Shown: positions 6,484 to 14,401 of the stretch, one piece after another
Position numbering within the stretch: position 1 is the stretch's first letter
How the letters are laid out: each line of letters begins with the position of its first letter
Origin: Sulfurimonas sp.
GTDB lineage: Bacteria > Campylobacterota > Campylobacteria > Campylobacterales > Sulfurimonadaceae
Assembly (NCBI GenBank): GCA_012963655.1
Contig: DTVI01000348.1
Location: 1 to 18,315 of the forward strand
Direction of reading: 5' to 3'
Length of the DNA: 18,315 nucleotides
Made by a program: the position numbers and the translations under genes
The notes under the pieces: model-generated
Told to the model about the DNA's origin: nothing
What the model saw: the letters and a program-made list of their open reading frames with translations, nothing else
Database searches by the model: none

Positions 6484-8394
6484 GTGATATCAGATTTAGA
6501 AGCAGCCTATGAAGTACGTAATACAAAAATTAATAAAATAGAAACAACTAAAGCACTTAAAACACCCAAAGAAGCATGGGATAAACTAGATGGATATGCT
6601 AAGACTGGGTATTCTTCTATACCAAAAGAAGACCTTAGTTATTTTTTAAAATGTTTTGGGATTTTTGACCGTCCTGCAACACCTAAGCAGTTTATGATTC
6701 GTGTGCGTATTCCAGGTGGCCAACTGACTTCTGATCAGGCGGAAGTTGTAGGTAGACTAGCACGTGATTATGGAAATGATTATATTGATATTACTACACG
6801 TATGCAACTTGAATTCCGATATATGAAAATTGCAGATATACCAACGGTTTTAAAAGAACTTCAAAAGGTGGGAATTTCAACCTATCAAACTGGTGTTGAT
6901 AATTTTAGAAATATTCTAAATGACCCTCTTGATGGGATAGGGATGGATAATATCCTTCCTTCTCAAAAGCTTTTATTAAAACTTCAATCTAAGTTTTTAC
7001 ATAATTGGGAATGGATTTCAACTCTTCCTCGAAAATTTAATACAGGTATTTCAGGATCTATGTCTAATAGATCTAATGCCTTTGGACAAGACTGTTGTTT
7101 TGTTTTAGCTCAAAAAGATGGGCATTATGGGTATAACCTTTATTTAGGTGGTAAGGTAGGTCAAATTGCAAAAAATGCAAATATCTTTTTAAAAGATGAA
7201 AATGAAGTATCTAAGGCCTATCAAGCCATTATAGAATTATTTAGAGATAACGGTTTCAGAGATAACAGAAATAGAAATAGACTTTTCTTCTTAATTGAAG
7301 CAGTGGGTTTAGAAAACATTTCTGAAGCAATTAGAGAAAAGTCAGGCATAAACTTTTCAGGCGCAGGTGATACTCTTACTATCATGGAAAACTTCGATCC
7401 TAAGAATGGTAAGGTTGAACTGCGTTCAGGTGCTTATGCAGTTCACGCAGTGGTCCCATCAGGTGTTTTCAAAGGAAGTGACTTGATTCTGGCGGCACAA
7501 AGTGCTAGACGTTTTGGTGATAGTAATATTCGTTTTGATGTTGAACAAAGTTTATATATAACGGGCGTAAAAGAACAAGATATGTCAGCTCTTTTGCACA
7601 CACCATTTTTTCAAAACTATAAAAATGTAGATACCCCTTATTTTAATAATATGATTGCCTGTGCAGGAACAGAACATTGTCCTTTTGGTGTTATTCCAAA
7701 CAAACCTGACGCAATTGAGATGAGTGATTATCTTAGTAAGACTGTACCTCTAGATGAGGGAATGATACGTATGTATTGGTCTGCTTGTGTTAAAGGTTGT
7801 GGTATACATGGAGTAGGTGATATTGGCTTTGAAGGATGTAAGGCTAAGGTTGATGGAAAGTCTGCTTATGGTGTTCATATTACCTTAGGTGGTAAGCTCA
7901 CAGGTGAGGGGGAAGAAGGTTACTCAGTTTTGAAAACTGTTCCTCTTATTTATGCTAAGTATTATGTTGAATCTCTTGTCTTAGAATATAAACGTATGAA
8001 AAATTCTGGTGAAAGTTTTGAACGTTTTCATGATAGAGTTTTATCTCAATATACTCGTGCATTTATAGGATTTAGTATGATTTTAAATGCATATTTCAGA
8101 CGTATGGATATAGACCTCAGTGTGCATTTTGAAGAAAACATTACAACAGGAAAACATGAAGAGTTTGAAATGTTTGAGTTAGGAAGAAAACTATATCATA
8201 AACTTTTTGATGAAGAAGCTTATAGTGCTTATGACTTTTATGCTCCAGCTGATGGCCAAAAACTTGATAAACTTCAAAAGAAAGACCCAAATATTGATGA
8301 AACCCTAGCTGAACTGATTTATAAGATGATTAATCCTGATAAAGATGAAAGATCTTTGGTCTTTTCTGAACTGACGGAAGCTATTAAATATTAA
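6484..8394 (+). CDS. Siroheme [4Fe-4S] nitrite/sulfite reductase
   Basis: Catalyses six-electron reduction of nitrite to ammonia or sulfite to sulfide with a coupled siroheme and [4Fe-4S] cluster in the cytoplasm. The cluster ligands are complete: CAGTEHC (C393, C399) and CVKGC (C435, C439). The N-terminal half has the parachute and siroheme-binding features FMIRVRIPGGQLTSDQ, DITTRMQLEFRY and GVDNFRNILNDPL. The 636 residues include about 110 after the usual core (from SGESFERFHD), an alpha-helical extension without a recognised domain. There is no flavin or NAD(P)H domain, so electrons should come from ferredoxin or a similar carrier; no ferredoxin or siroheme gene is adjacent. Start GTG 6484 is preceded by AGGAG at 6471-6475. 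Ferredoxin-nitrite reductase (NirA) is slightly favoured over sulfite reductase, but sequence alone does not settle the substrate. Confidence 0.92.
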   Translation: MISDLEAAYEVRNTKINKIETTKALKTPKEAWDKLDGYAKTGYSSIPKEDLSYFLKCFGIFDRPATPKQFMIRVRIPGGQLTSDQAEVVGRLARDYGNDYIDITTRMQLEFRYMKIADIPTVLKELQKVGISTYQTGVDNFRNILNDPLDGIGMDNILPSQKLLLKLQSKFLHNWEWISTLPRKFNTGISGSMSNRSNAFGQDCCFVLAQKDGHYGYNLYLGGKVGQIAKNANIFLKDENEVSKAYQAIIELFRDNGFRDNRNRNRLFFLIEAVGLENISEAIREKSGINFSGAGDTLTIMENFDPKNGKVELRSGAYAVHAVVPSGVFKGSDLILAAQSARRFGDSNIRFDVEQSLYITGVKEQDMSALLHTPFFQNYKNVDTPYFNNMIACAGTEHCPFGVIPNKPDAIEMSDYLSKTVPLDEGMIRMYWSACVKGCGIHGVGDIGFEGCKAKVDGKSAYGVHITLGGKLTGEGEEGYSVLKTVPLIYAKYYVESLVLEYKRMKNSGESFERFHDRVLSQYTRAFIGFSMILNAYFRRMDIDLSVHFEENITTGKHEEFEMFELGRKLYHKLFDEEAYSAYDFYAPADGQKLDKLQKKDPNIDETLAELIYKMINPDKDERSLVFSELTEAIKY

Positions 8395-8441
8395 TATCTG
8401 AAGCTTATACGCTTGAAATATGGTAAATAGTTCAGCAAATG

Positions 8442-8470
8442 TTTACATTTAGAATAAATATTGTTATACT
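8442..8470 (+). promoter_or_regulatory. Sigma-70-type promoter for the small membrane protein
   Basis: TTTACA (8442-8447) and TATACT (8465-8470) are separated by exactly 17 bp, which predicts transcription starting near 8477 and a leader of about 27 nt. The downstream gene is therefore probably not dependent on the reductase promoter. Confidence 0.6.
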
Positions 8471-8503
8471 CTTGTTAATTTATATGTATTTAGGAGATAT
8501 TTT

Positions 8504-8905
8504 ATGCTTTATCTGGTTGGATGTTTTATACTTTTTATTATCATTCTTATTGTTGTTACCATTATTGTGTTTAGCAAATCTAAACCTGACACTTGTAAGA
8601 TTAATCCTAAGGTAAAAAAAGAAAAAGTTGTTAGTTTAGAGATGCTTGTTAAAACAGTGAAAAACTCCAAGAGTGAGCTGTCTGAGATGGAAGAAGCCTT
8701 ATCCATAATGGTTAAAAAGTTCCCCTTTCCTGAAAATGAATCTGAGGCAAATCAATATTTTGAATTTGTTTATTTCTTCTCTAAAAATCCTTTAAGCACA
8801 GCTAAGCTAATTGTAAAAATGCAAAAAGCACTATCTAAAAGAAATCCACAATATATTAAACAAATCGAAGAATTTCAGATGCTTGGGGTTGAAGCTAGAA
8901 TCTAA
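8504..8905 (+). CDS. Small single-span membrane protein, unknown function
   Basis: A 133-residue protein with one strongly hydrophobic N-terminal segment (about residues 3-25, ILFIIILIVVTIIVF) followed by a Lys-rich stretch, which by the positive-inside rule places the rest in the cytoplasm. The soluble part (about 40-133) is charged and probably helical, with LSEMEEALSIMVKKFPFPE and a tyrosine/phenylalanine-rich QYFEFVYFFSKNP. The ATG has a strong AGGAG at 8492-8496. It has its own promoter and stands between the reductase and the LRR kinase without evident operon partners. I do not recognise a family. The good ribosome-binding site, the promoter and the non-random composition argue that it is real. 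The 194-bp spacer that follows shows no recognisable element. Confidence 0.78.
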   Translation: MLYLVGCFILFIIILIVVTIIVFSKSKPDTCKINPKVKKEKVVSLEMLVKTVKNSKSELSEMEEALSIMVKKFPFPENESEANQYFEFVYFFSKNPLSTAKLIVKMQKALSKRNPQYIKQIEEFQMLGVEARI

Positions 8906-9099
8906 GTAGTTTACTTCCTTGCGTATAACAAACTTTATTTTTATTCAAATGCATCTTCTGCCCTTCATTACATCACAGATAAGAAACTTTCACTCTCAAA
9001 TGTACAAGGTTTTTTAGGCTAAGTTTTTTTAGATAGAATTTTAAAAAATATATAGGGTGTTTTTGATATTAAGTTTTTGAAAACCCTTCAAGGCTATAC

Positions 9100-10353
9100 A
9101 TGCAAACCTTAAAACAGCTTCATAATGGTGACTTAAAAGGCACAAAGCATTTAAAATTGCGTGAGGGCCTAAGCTCTTTTCCCCAAGAAATATTTACACT
9201 AAGTGAAACATTAGAAGTCCTAGACCTTAGCTTTAATGCTCTAAGTGAACTTCCTGATCTATCTTCATTTAAAAAACTAAAAATAGCTTTTTTTTCTAAT
9301 AATTTTTTTACAAAGATTCCCCCTGTTTTTAAAAACTGTAAAGAACTCTATATGTTAGGTTTTAAGGCTAATAAAATTGATAGTTTTGATGAAGATATCC
9401 TTCCTTTAAGTATTTCTTGGTTGATTTTAACAGACAACGCTCTTTCTTATTTACCTAAAAGTATAGGAAAGCTGCAGAAGCTTCAAAAGTTTGCTGTAGC
9501 AGGAAATAAACTTGAAACCCTTCCTATTGAAATGAAAAATTGTACAAATTTAGAACTAATCCGGCTTTCGGCAAATGAGCTAAAAGAAATTCCTCTTTGG
9601 TTATTAGAACTCCCATCTTTATCATGGTTGGCTTTTTCTGGAAATCCTTTCTCGAAGGTAGAAGAATTTTCTTTAGATGAACTACCTTATTCAGACTTAA
9701 AAGTCAAAGATTTATTAGGGGAGGGTGCTTCTGGAGAGATTTATAAGGCTTATAGTAAAGGTCTAGAAAAAGACATTGCTTTTAAACTTTTTAAAGGCGC
9801 CGTCACAAGTGATGGTTATGCTAAAGATGAAATGAATGCATATATGAGTACGGGTGAGCATAAAAATCTTATAAAGGTTCTTGCAAAACTTGAGGGAGAT
9901 GAACGCTTAGGTCTTATCTTAGAACTTATTCCAAAGAGTTACAAAAATTTAGGGCTTCCTCCAAGTTTACAAACGTGCACAAGAGACACCTTTGAGAAAG
10001 ACCAAGTGTTTTCAGCTGCAAGTATTATGAAGATTGCTAAAGATATGGCTTCAGTTTCTGAACACTTACATAGTAGAGGGCTTATGCATGGAGATTTTTA
10101 CGCCCATAATATTTTGATTAATGAAAAAGATAAATCCTATCTTGGTGATTTTGGCGCAGCAAGTTTTTATAAGGATAATGAAGAAGCTTATGAAAGAATA
10201 GAAATTCGTGCTTATGGATGCTTATTAGAAGACTTACTTAATTTATGTACTGATCCCCAAGACCCTCAGTATCTAAGGCTTCAGGAACTAAGTTCTAAAT
10301 GTATGGATTATAATATCTCTAAACGCCCTTTATTTAAAGAATTATTTAACTAA
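9100..10353 (+). CDS. Leucine-rich-repeat protein kinase (eukaryotic-like)
   Basis: Two-part cytosolic protein of 417 residues. Residues 1-195 hold about seven leucine-rich repeats (for example LEVLDLSFNALSELPDLSSF and LQKFAVAGNKLETLP), a protein-interaction surface. Residues 203-417 form a small kinase domain: glycine loop LGEGASGEIY (206-215), ATP lysine K229 in IAFKLF, catalytic loop HGDFYAHNIL with D332 and N337, and metal-binding DFG at 350-352. The key residues are present, so activity is likely; HGD replaces HRD, marking a non-RD kinase. No signal peptide or transmembrane segment is seen. ATG 9100 follows AAGG with a short gap. Bacterial LRR-kinase proteins of this size are known, but their substrates are mostly undefined. 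The gene is convergent with the RNA methyltransferase, 7 bp apart, and has no evident partner, so its target cannot be guessed. Confidence 0.93.
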   Translation: MQTLKQLHNGDLKGTKHLKLREGLSSFPQEIFTLSETLEVLDLSFNALSELPDLSSFKKLKIAFFSNNFFTKIPPVFKNCKELYMLGFKANKIDSFDEDILPLSISWLILTDNALSYLPKSIGKLQKLQKFAVAGNKLETLPIEMKNCTNLELIRLSANELKEIPLWLLELPSLSWLAFSGNPFSKVEEFSLDELPYSDLKVKDLLGEGASGEIYKAYSKGLEKDIAFKLFKGAVTSDGYAKDEMNAYMSTGEHKNLIKVLAKLEGDERLGLILELIPKSYKNLGLPPSLQTCTRDTFEKDQVFSAASIMKIAKDMASVSEHLHSRGLMHGDFYAHNILINEKDKSYLGDFGAASFYKDNEEAYERIEIRAYGCLLEDLLNLCTDPQDPQYLRLQELSSKCMDYNISKRPLFKELFN

Positions 10354-10360
10354 AGAAGTC

Positions 10361-11140
10361 TTAATTAGGATGTTTAAATTGATACATCATAATAGATGCA
10401 GCCACACTAACATTAAAACTTTTAATACCTTCTATCATTTCTATTTTTACCACAAAATCACAAAGTTCTAAGACCTCCTTTGAAATCCCTTTTCCTTCGT
10501 GTCCCATAAGTAATACCCATTTTTCAGCTACTTGAACCTGAGATAAATTAACAGCATCATGTGTGACTTCGGCTGCATATATAGTATATCCATTGCTTTT
10601 AAGGGACTGCAATGTACTAAAGATATCATCATATACATGTGTTTTCAACATGTTTATATGTCCCATTGAAACACGTAAAGCACGTCTAGAATAAGGATGC
10701 GGTCCTTGACGAGGTAAAAGATAAGAATGTATTCCTAATGCTGCAGCAGAACGAGCGATAGAGCCAATGTTTTCTGTTGAGGATATTTCATCTACCATAA
10801 TAATGCAGTCATCCAGGTTTTCTAGTGCTACTTGCTGGGGTCTAATACCATGCATCATGGCATTATGATGAATTTTATGACCCACAATAGTCTGCATGAG
10901 TTCTTTATCAGCTACAAAGAGTTGGGGAATGTTTTTTGAAGAAATAAGTTCATGAAACTCATCATAATACTCTTGCGTGGCAAGAATACTTTTGATTTCT
11001 AAGTCACCTTCTAAGAGTTTATTAATAACCTTAGGACTGTCTGCAATAAAACTATTGTCCTTAGTAAAAGCATTTTCTCGGAGTTGTTTATAAATTTCAA
11101 TTGAAGGAAGATGTAAATCATCTATAAGTATATAATTCAT
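10361..11140 (-). CDS. SpoU/TrmH-family RNA 2'-O-methyltransferase
   Basis: SPOUT-class enzyme that transfers methyl from S-adenosylmethionine to a ribose 2'-OH in tRNA or rRNA. The C-terminal knotted domain has the three SpoU motifs: motif 1 STENIGSIARSAAALG (N124, R130), motif 2 LLMGHEGKGIS (210-220) and motif 3 IEGIKSFNVSVAASI (236-250). The N-terminal about 110 residues form a substrate-recognition region that resembles proteins annotated as RNA methyltransferase and not the minimal TrmL type. The 259-residue length is normal. Which RNA and nucleotide it modifies cannot be told. The ATG lacks a ribosome-binding site and has TATAAT only 5 nt upstream on its strand, so a leaderless mRNA is likely. 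The start codon lies within a 27-bp palindrome. Confidence 0.9.
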   Translation of the reverse strand: MNYILIDDLHLPSIEIYKQLRENAFTKDNSFIADSPKVINKLLEGDLEIKSILATQEYYDEFHELISSKNIPQLFVADKELMQTIVGHKIHHNAMMHGIRPQQVALENLDDCIIMVDEISSTENIGSIARSAAALGIHSYLLPRQGPHPYSRRALRVSMGHINMLKTHVYDDIFSTLQSLKSNGYTIYAAEVTHDAVNLSQVQVAEKWVLLMGHEGKGISKEVLELCDFVVKIEMIEGIKSFNVSVAASIMMYQFKHPN

Positions 11141-11154
11141 AAAGAATTATATAC
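11128..11154. promoter_or_regulatory. 27-bp palindrome over the methyltransferase start and -10 box
   Basis: GTATATAATTC (11128-11138) and GAATTATATAC (11144-11154) are perfect 11-bp arms around ATAAA. The methyltransferase start codon (11138-11140, minus) is at the edge of the centre. Each arm contains TATAAT on one strand: minus 11151-11146, serving the methyltransferase, and plus 11131-11136, pointing into the spacer. It could be an operator, an RNA hairpin over the start, or a bidirectional promoter core. Confidence 0.55.
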
Positions 11155-11181
11155 TATTTTAAGAACAACAAACATGTGCTA

Positions 11182-11388
11182 GGATAAATGTGCAAAATTT
11201 CTTTTTAGGATTATCACATTATGAATGGGATAGGCCACTAGATTTTTAAGAATTGGGCCTAGGTTTATATTAACACTGTTTTTATCATAATTATAAATAA
11301 CAATGCTACCTCTTCGAGGGACTATCTCATTAGCACCTCCTATATTAGTAGGATAAAGGCTATAGGGTGAACTTAGCTTTTTTATTAG
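11182..11388 (-). pseudogene. Start-less coding relic in the methyltransferase upstream spacer
   Basis: A minus-strand frame stays open for 69 codons between a TAA (11389-11391) and a TAG (11179-11181) but has no usable start codon. Its translation is protein-like, with Gly, Pro and Arg unusual for AT-rich non-coding DNA: SSPYSLYPTNIGGANE, then IVPRRGSIVIYNYDKNS, then VNINLGPILKNLVAYP. Upstream, another frame gives SSHSIFSNKIISAYNYLENS before its own stop, as expected after a frameshift. No family is recognised. The rest of the 410-bp gap (11389-11533) otherwise holds only A/T-rich sequence. Confidence 0.4.
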
Positions 11389-11533
11389 TTAAACTGGATG
11401 GAATTCTCTAAATAATTATAAGCTGAAATTATTTTATTTGAAAAAATAGAATGTGAACTAAGAAAATAAAATATATTAGACTTCTTCTATATAGAATGAG
11501 GGTACTTTCATAAAAAACTTAATATTTTTTAAC

Positions 11534-11539
11534 TATAAT
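11534..11539 (+). promoter_or_regulatory. -10 hexamer for the coiled-coil/cytochrome genes
   Basis: TATAAT lies 24 bases before the chosen ATG at 11563, so transcription should begin near 11546 and give a short leader carrying the GAGGA ribosome-binding site (11553-11557). A clear -35 box is not seen. Confidence 0.5.
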
Positions 11540-11562
11540 ACTGAAAACATATGAGGATAATT

Positions 11563-13029
11563 ATGAAAAATCAAAGACTGTTTAGTATTGGTGTGAATCT
11601 GGTTAAGTTTGCCTGGGTAATTGAAATTATTGCTGTGATGATTGGCTTTTCAATTTCTATTATGGTTGCGTATTCTGTTTATTTTGAGATAAATCGTGCA
11701 GATCATATCTTTAACTTTAATGATTTTTCCGCAATTTTTGTAGCGGGGCTTCCTTTTTTACTGGTTGCAGTAGTTGAAGGGACTAAGATTCCAGTGGCAA
11801 CAGCGATGATGTATGCTAAGCATAAGAGGTGGAAAATTATGTTGTTTATAGGTGTTCTCATGTTAACGCTTATCACCTTTGAGACAATGATAAATGGATT
11901 TGAACGAAACTTTGCTAACTTAACGCTTGCTATTGATGAGCGTAAGGATAAGGCCTTGTTGTTAGATCAAAGTATTGCTAATATTGAAGCTCAAATTATA
12001 AATATTGATACTATAAAATTAGAAAATATCGAGCATACTTATTTAAGAAAAATCAGTACAGCCAATACAAATTTCAATACTCAAGTACAACAACAAAGTG
12101 AACATGTTGAACTCCAACTTCATGGTATAAATGATACTTATAAAGAAAAAATAAATTTAGAATTAAATGGTTTATATTCTAAAGAAAGTTATATTTACAG
12201 TGCTTGGGACAAAGAAAGAGAAAGTGTTCAAAAACGTTTACGTGGACTTTTAAATAACAATATAAAAGGGGCTGGTTCTGATAAAGAAAAACTATCTTTA
12301 GAATTAGACAGGCTAAAGGCAGAAATGAAGCAAAAGCTTGATGAATCTAATTTCTTTACACGCACACGAACTGAAAAGAAGTATAGAACATTGATAGAGA
12401 AAAAAGAAGAACGTTTATATCAAGTTTCAGATTATGCCACAGGGACCAAGGCACTAGACCAACAAACAGGTTCAGAAGAGCAGCTTCAAAAACACTTAAG
12501 TCTTGTTGGTACGGGATACCAAAAACGTATAGACGCGATTCGTGCACGTATAGATTACCTGAATAACCAACTTAAGGGTAAGCAGGTTTCGCATGAGTTT
12601 TTACGAAAAAAATATAGAGAGGACTTAGAATCTTTTACTATAAACGCTGTTAAAAATAAGAATGACACAATTTCGAAAGCAGCATATACAAAGCAGTCCT
12701 TATATAAGGGATACTCAAATATACAACAGAAAATTAAGGTCTTTGATATTGAAATTTATGAGTTAAAGAAAGAACAAACGGCTATTTATTATGATATTAA
12801 TAAACTTGTTAATCAAAACCAAGTATACCGAGTAGCAAGCTATATCAGTAATGAAAAAAATGCTATAGATGTTCCTATGTCTTTAGTGGGTCTAGTTGCT
12901 TTGATTTGGTTCGCATCATTAGCCTTTATCAGTTCTGTTACGGGAGTATTTCTAGCTATCTCTGGTATCTATATCCAAAAGTGTTCTGATGGGGATATAA
13001 GTGAAGATAAGATAGAGCCAAACGTATAA
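11563..13029 (+). CDS. Membrane protein with long central coiled coil, unknown function
   Basis: A 488-residue protein. Three transmembrane segments near the N-terminus (about 17-40, 58-76, 92-110) are followed by some 300 polar residues rich in Lys, Glu, Gln and Leu that look like an extended coiled coil (about 120-430), then one or two hydrophobic segments (about 440-472, VGLVALIWFASLAFISSV) and a short acidic tail. An upstream in-frame ATG at 11551 overlaps GAGGA (11553-11557); the ATG at 11563, 5 nt after it, is the better start. The architecture of terminal membrane anchors flanking a coiled coil recalls DUF4407-type proteins, but I cannot confirm membership. The octaheme cytochrome gene follows 49 bp downstream and probably shares the transcript. 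A scaffold or tether for the cytochrome is a guess from context only. Confidence 0.85.
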   Translation: MKNQRLFSIGVNLVKFAWVIEIIAVMIGFSISIMVAYSVYFEINRADHIFNFNDFSAIFVAGLPFLLVAVVEGTKIPVATAMMYAKHKRWKIMLFIGVLMLTLITFETMINGFERNFANLTLAIDERKDKALLLDQSIANIEAQIINIDTIKLENIEHTYLRKISTANTNFNTQVQQQSEHVELQLHGINDTYKEKINLELNGLYSKESYIYSAWDKERESVQKRLRGLLNNNIKGAGSDKEKLSLELDRLKAEMKQKLDESNFFTRTRTEKKYRTLIEKKEERLYQVSDYATGTKALDQQTGSEEQLQKHLSLVGTGYQKRIDAIRARIDYLNNQLKGKQVSHEFLRKKYREDLESFTINAVKNKNDTISKAAYTKQSLYKGYSNIQQKIKVFDIEIYELKKEQTAIYYDINKLVNQNQVYRVASYISNEKNAIDVPMSLVGLVALIWFASLAFISSVTGVFLAISGIYIQKCSDGDISEDKIEPNV

Positions 13030-13056
13030 ATATTTCTTGGGGAAATACTCCCGTAA
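12938..13056. repeat. 15-bp perfect inverted repeat flanking the gene junction
   Basis: TTACGGGAGTATTTC (12938-12952) and its exact complement GAAATACTCCCGTAA (13042-13056) are 89 nt apart. The left arm is inside the last hydrophobic segment of the coiled-coil protein (codons for V-T-G-V-F). The right arm is in the spacer, 22 nt before the cytochrome start. In mRNA this would form a long stem enclosing the stop codon. The mixed-base arms make chance unlikely. Confidence 0.7.
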
Positions 13057-13078
13057 AAGAATTAGGGGTAGAAAAGAG

Positions 13079-14392
13079 ATGAAAAAAGTTATTTTATATG
13101 CGGTGCTTATAATAAGTCTTATTGGGGGCTACATTGTTTACCAGTATGCCTCGAAAATATTTCCATTTTATGAACAACTTACTCAAGAACATGTAGGTAT
13201 TCAAGTTGACCTTCAAGGTCAAGCGCAAAAACAAGCTCACTTTGTTGGAGCTTCAAAATGTCTGGAGTGTCATAAAGATAAGCATGAACAATGGTCACAT
13301 TCACGTCATCCTCGCATGATCCAAGATCCTCATGCTAATCCTGAAACTATGGTAGCTGACTTTTCAAAACTACCTTCTAATGCTAATTTTGCCTTAAAAG
13401 ACGCAGTTTATACGGTGGGTGGAAAATTTAAACAACGTTTTATGATGAGACATGATACTAATGGGACAGGAGATTATGTCTTAGGAAATTATCAATGGAA
13501 TGTACAAACACAAAAATGGCAGGGATTTAAGCCTTGGAAGTATTGGTATAAAGATGCATTTCCTCATGATAATAATGCCTTACCAACTTCAAGAGCCTGT
13601 GACGGATGTCACTTTACTGGCTTTATGTCTACTGAAAAACGTGTTGATGTAGGTATTGCTTGTGAATCTTGTCATGGTCCTGCTTCAAAGCATGTTGAAA
13701 ATCCAGAGTCAAAGGTATATATTGCTTCCTTATCAGACCCTGTACGTCAAAATGAGGTTTGTCTTCAATGCCATATGCGTAACCGTGATAAGCGCTTAGA
13801 AGACCATAATATGAGTGAGATTTTTGGTGATGCTAGGGATTATCCAAAAGGATATGAAGCAGGTAAGCCTCTATCAAACTATAAAATGGTAGCGCCTTTT
13901 ATTAAGGGACATGCAACAAAAGAATTTTATGCCAATGGTGCGGCTAAGAAGAACCGTACCCAAGGAAATGAATTTGTACATTCTATTAAAGGGATACATG
14001 GAATTACCTGTATTAATTGTCATAACCCTCATACTTTAGAGCCAACTGCTGAAACAAATACGGGAAATAACTTGTGTATGAAGTGTCATAGTTTTGGCTC
14101 TCTTATTGGACCACACCAAGATAACTTACAAAAGCACACCCGTCATAAAGAGGGCTCAAAAGGTTCTTTATGTGTTGAATGTCATATGCCAAAGGTAGGG
14201 AGACATACAGGTAAGTCCCCTTTAACGGTACGCTCACACCTTTTTGGCTTTACGACACCAGATGAGACCTTAAAATATAAAATGCCTAAAGAAACTAATG
14301 CTTGTTATGCTTGTCATAAACAAGACAGAACCATGAAGACGCTTCAGCAAGACTTAGAAGAGTGGGGTATGGTTTCTTGGGATAAGCGTTAA
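13079..14392 (+). CDS. Membrane-anchored octaheme cytochrome c
   Basis: Periplasmic electron carrier or oxidoreductase of 437 residues. An N-terminal hydrophobic segment (about 3-22, LYAVLIISLIGGYIVYQYA) looks like an uncleaved anchor. Eight CXXCH heme sites have first cysteines at residues 61, 174, 195, 228, 311, 333, 365 and 409. Sites such as GIACESCHGPASKH, GITCINCHNPHT and SLCVECHMPKVGRHT match cytochrome c554-like and doubled-CXXCH multiheme proteins. No CXXCK site is present, so it is not a NrfA-type or octaheme tetrathionate/nitrite reductase, and a transfer role is more likely than a known catalytic one. ATG 13079 is chosen over an in-frame TTG at 13037 because the latter puts a basic leader before the signal. 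It lies 49 bp after the coiled-coil gene and 9 bp before a decayed secreted-protein gene, so the three probably formed one operon. Confidence 0.92.
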   Translation: MKKVILYAVLIISLIGGYIVYQYASKIFPFYEQLTQEHVGIQVDLQGQAQKQAHFVGASKCLECHKDKHEQWSHSRHPRMIQDPHANPETMVADFSKLPSNANFALKDAVYTVGGKFKQRFMMRHDTNGTGDYVLGNYQWNVQTQKWQGFKPWKYWYKDAFPHDNNALPTSRACDGCHFTGFMSTEKRVDVGIACESCHGPASKHVENPESKVYIASLSDPVRQNEVCLQCHMRNRDKRLEDHNMSEIFGDARDYPKGYEAGKPLSNYKMVAPFIKGHATKEFYANGAAKKNRTQGNEFVHSIKGIHGITCINCHNPHTLEPTAETNTGNNLCMKCHSFGSLIGPHQDNLQKHTRHKEGSKGSLCVECHMPKVGRHTGKSPLTVRSHLFGFTTPDETLKYKMPKETNACYACHKQDRTMKTLQQDLEEWGMVSWDKR

Positions 14393-14401
14393 GCTAGTCT
14401 C

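Noticed and set aside
8906..9099. A possible small gene in the spacer before the LRR kinase
   Set aside because: Both strands have frequent stops and no protein-like stretch.
13037..13078. TTG 13037 as the cytochrome start
   Set aside because: It would add a 14-residue, strongly basic leader in front of a normal MKKVILYAVLI export signal, and the right arm of the inverted repeat would become coding.
13079..14392. The cytochrome as a NrfA- or octaheme-type nitrite/tetrathionate reductase
   Set aside because: All eight sites are CXXCH and there is no CXXCK catalytic heme site; the motif contexts fit c554-like carriers better.
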